DNA from: DAIRDK01 sp035403225
GTDB taxonomy: Bacteria; Bacteroidota; Bacteroidia; Bacteroidales; FEN-979
Assembly (NCBI GenBank): GCA_035403225.1
Contig: DAONET010000011.1
Span: 1 to 64,000 of the forward strand
DNA: 64,000 nucleotides
Reading direction: 5' to 3'
The translations under genes were made by a program, and so were the position numbers. The notes under the pieces are model-generated. The model saw nothing but the letters and a program-made list of their open reading frames with translations. It was not told the origin of the DNA and made no database searches. Of this stretch, positions 63,147 to 64,000 are shown piece by piece (the first letter of the stretch is position 1; every line of letters begins with the position of its first letter).

Positions 63147-64000
63147 ATGATCTTGCGAAAACACGATTCATACCTGGTCTTACTTTTTATCCCTCTCATT
63201 TTCTTCCTGACGCAGTGTGCCAATGTCGGCAGCCCGGAAGGAGGAAAAAAAGACATTATCCCTCCGGCGGTCACTACCTGTAATCCGCCTAACCATTCAA
63301 CTCACTTCAAAGGTAAAAATATTTATATCGAATTTGATGAATTTGTTAATGCGGAAACTTCCGGCGATAAAATCCTCATCTCTCCACCCGTTGACAAAGC
63401 TCCTGATTACCGTTTAAGAGGGAAAACACTCATCGTTTCGTTCGACGATTCCCTGCACCCCAATACGACTTATTCCATCGATTTTGGTAAATCGATCACG
63501 GATATTACAGAGAATAATGTCCTGCCAGATTTTCGTTATGCTTTCTCCACTGGCGATGTACTTGATTCGCTCTCTGTCACCGGGGCCGTCACCGACGCCT
63601 TCACCACCCTGCCGGTCAAAGATGTGTTGGTCATGCTTTACCCTTCGCAGAACGACACCATTCCGGCCGATTCGATGCCCGTGAGGATGAAACCTTTTTT
63701 CATGACCAGAACCGGGGAAGATGGACGTTTTTCACTCACGAACCTGGCGCCGGGTATGTACAGGATCTTCGCCCTTTCAGACAAAACCGGCGACCTGCTG
63801 TACAACACCTTGGGAGAATCGATCGCCTTCGCTGATTTCCTCATCTCCCCGTGGTACGAAAAACCGGTAACTGTTGATACCTCCTCCCGGCCTGATTCCA
63901 CACTCCCTGCACCCGTCACACCCAGCCCGGTAAAACTGAGAATGTACGAACCGAAAGATTCGACAGTGACACTGGATAAAGCTTTTTTGTCCCGTGACCG
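63147..64000 (+). CDS. Ig-like (SbsA) domain lipoprotein, 3' end outside the window
   Basis: The frame is open from ATG 63147 to the window end, giving 284 residues without stop. A lipoprotein signal ends in FLTQC (Cys25) and is followed by the motif GSPEGGKKDIIPPAV, the usual opening of this Bacteroidota family (PTGGPKDxxPP-type). An SbsA-like Ig domain follows (IYIEFDEFVNAE, LIVSFDDSLHPNTTYSIDFGKSI, FRYAFSTGD), then a carboxypeptidase-regulatory-like segment (VTGAVTDAFTTLPVKDVLVMLY, GRFSLTNLAPGMYRIFAL). It is expected on the outer membrane or in the periplasm. Its role is unknown. Confidence 0.85.
   Translation, partial: MILRKHDSYLVLLFIPLIFFLTQCANVGSPEGGKKDIIPPAVTTCNPPNHSTHFKGKNIYIEFDEFVNAETSGDKILISPPVDKAPDYRLRGKTLIVSFDDSLHPNTTYSIDFGKSITDITENNVLPDFRYAFSTGDVLDSLSVTGAVTDAFTTLPVKDVLVMLYPSQNDTIPADSMPVRMKPFFMTRTGEDGRFSLTNLAPGMYRIFALSDKTGDLLYNTLGESIAFADFLISPWYEKPVTVDTSSRPDSTLPAPVTPSPVKLRMYEPKDSTVTLDKAFLSRD

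Overview
The window is chromosomal DNA of a Bacteroidota bacterium, most likely from a metagenome-assembled or draft genome because it carries three 100-N scaffold gaps. The assignment rests on several things seen together: cargo proteins with type IX secretion (T9SS) sorting domains of both type A and type B, a PorP/SprF protein, an S46 dipeptidyl-peptidase, DUF4249, DUF4271 and CCDC81-type HU-SPOR proteins, LytS/LytTR regulation, and many start sites preceded by the Bacteroidota -7 box TAnnTTTG. I see no rRNA, tRNA, CRISPR array, phage or transposase. The genus cannot be read from this sequence.

Layout. 1-4.8 kb (minus strand): a LytS-type sensor kinase and LytTR regulator, a GH97 glycosidase and an SGNH hydrolase with a PKD domain cut by the window edge. 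5.1-19.8 kb is a cell-surface block: a small membrane protein, a subtilisin-like lipoprotein (split only by an artificial gap), a PorP/SprF protein with a giant PKD-repeat T9SS cargo (over 2,236 residues, two real gaps), a small Cys-rich lipoprotein, an unrecognised secreted protein and a lamin-tail/PKD T9SS cargo. 20-23 kb: dnaK with its own terminator and a candidate sigma-54-like promoter, then a DUF4249 lipoprotein. 23-29.5 kb (plus): panB, an RluA-type pseudouridine synthase, DUF4271, hemD, rnpA, yidD, an S41 protease and a ChaN-like protein. 29.5-35.3 kb (minus): GtrA, an M28 peptidase, an MnmA variant and an M1 aminopeptidase. 35.3-42 kb (plus): a NarL-type two-component pair, panC, panD, a flippase-like membrane protein, rfaE2, radA, a flavin-binding protein and a beta-barrel protein. 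42-45.2 kb (minus): a PAP2 phosphatase, obgE, DUF486, adk and hpt, with purE divergent. 45.9-51.9 kb (minus): an O-methyltransferase, an M16 protease and both methylmalonyl-CoA mutase subunits. 52-59.7 kb: a TIGR01777 epimerase, then (minus) an S46 peptidase predicted to be Asp/Glu specific, trmB, an HU-SPOR protein, kdsB, a deoxynucleoside kinase and a GH3-family ligase. 60-64 kb: ackA, an unusual response regulator, a YebC protein and the start of an Ig-like lipoprotein.

Together the genes show a protein- and sugar-degrading lifestyle (GH97, S8, S41, S46, M1, M16, M28) with T9SS surface adhesins, and central metabolism that includes acetate kinase and the B12-dependent succinate/propionate branch. 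Pantothenate synthesis is complete apart from ketopantoate reductase, but panB lies 13.6 kb from panCD. LPS sugar supply is represented by kdsB and rfaE2.

The strongest points for a second look are: the gap at 6023-6122 is false and closes by a 55-bp overlap; the two gaps in the giant PKD gene are real and each must be 2 modulo 3 in length; the PKD array has a higher-order repeat; MnmA has a non-canonical cysteine set; the S46 enzyme carries the specificity Arg of DPP11; and dnaK has a -24/-12-like promoter. I did not find a clearly new multi-gene system. Most of the window is a normal Bacteroidota core with an accessory surface block.
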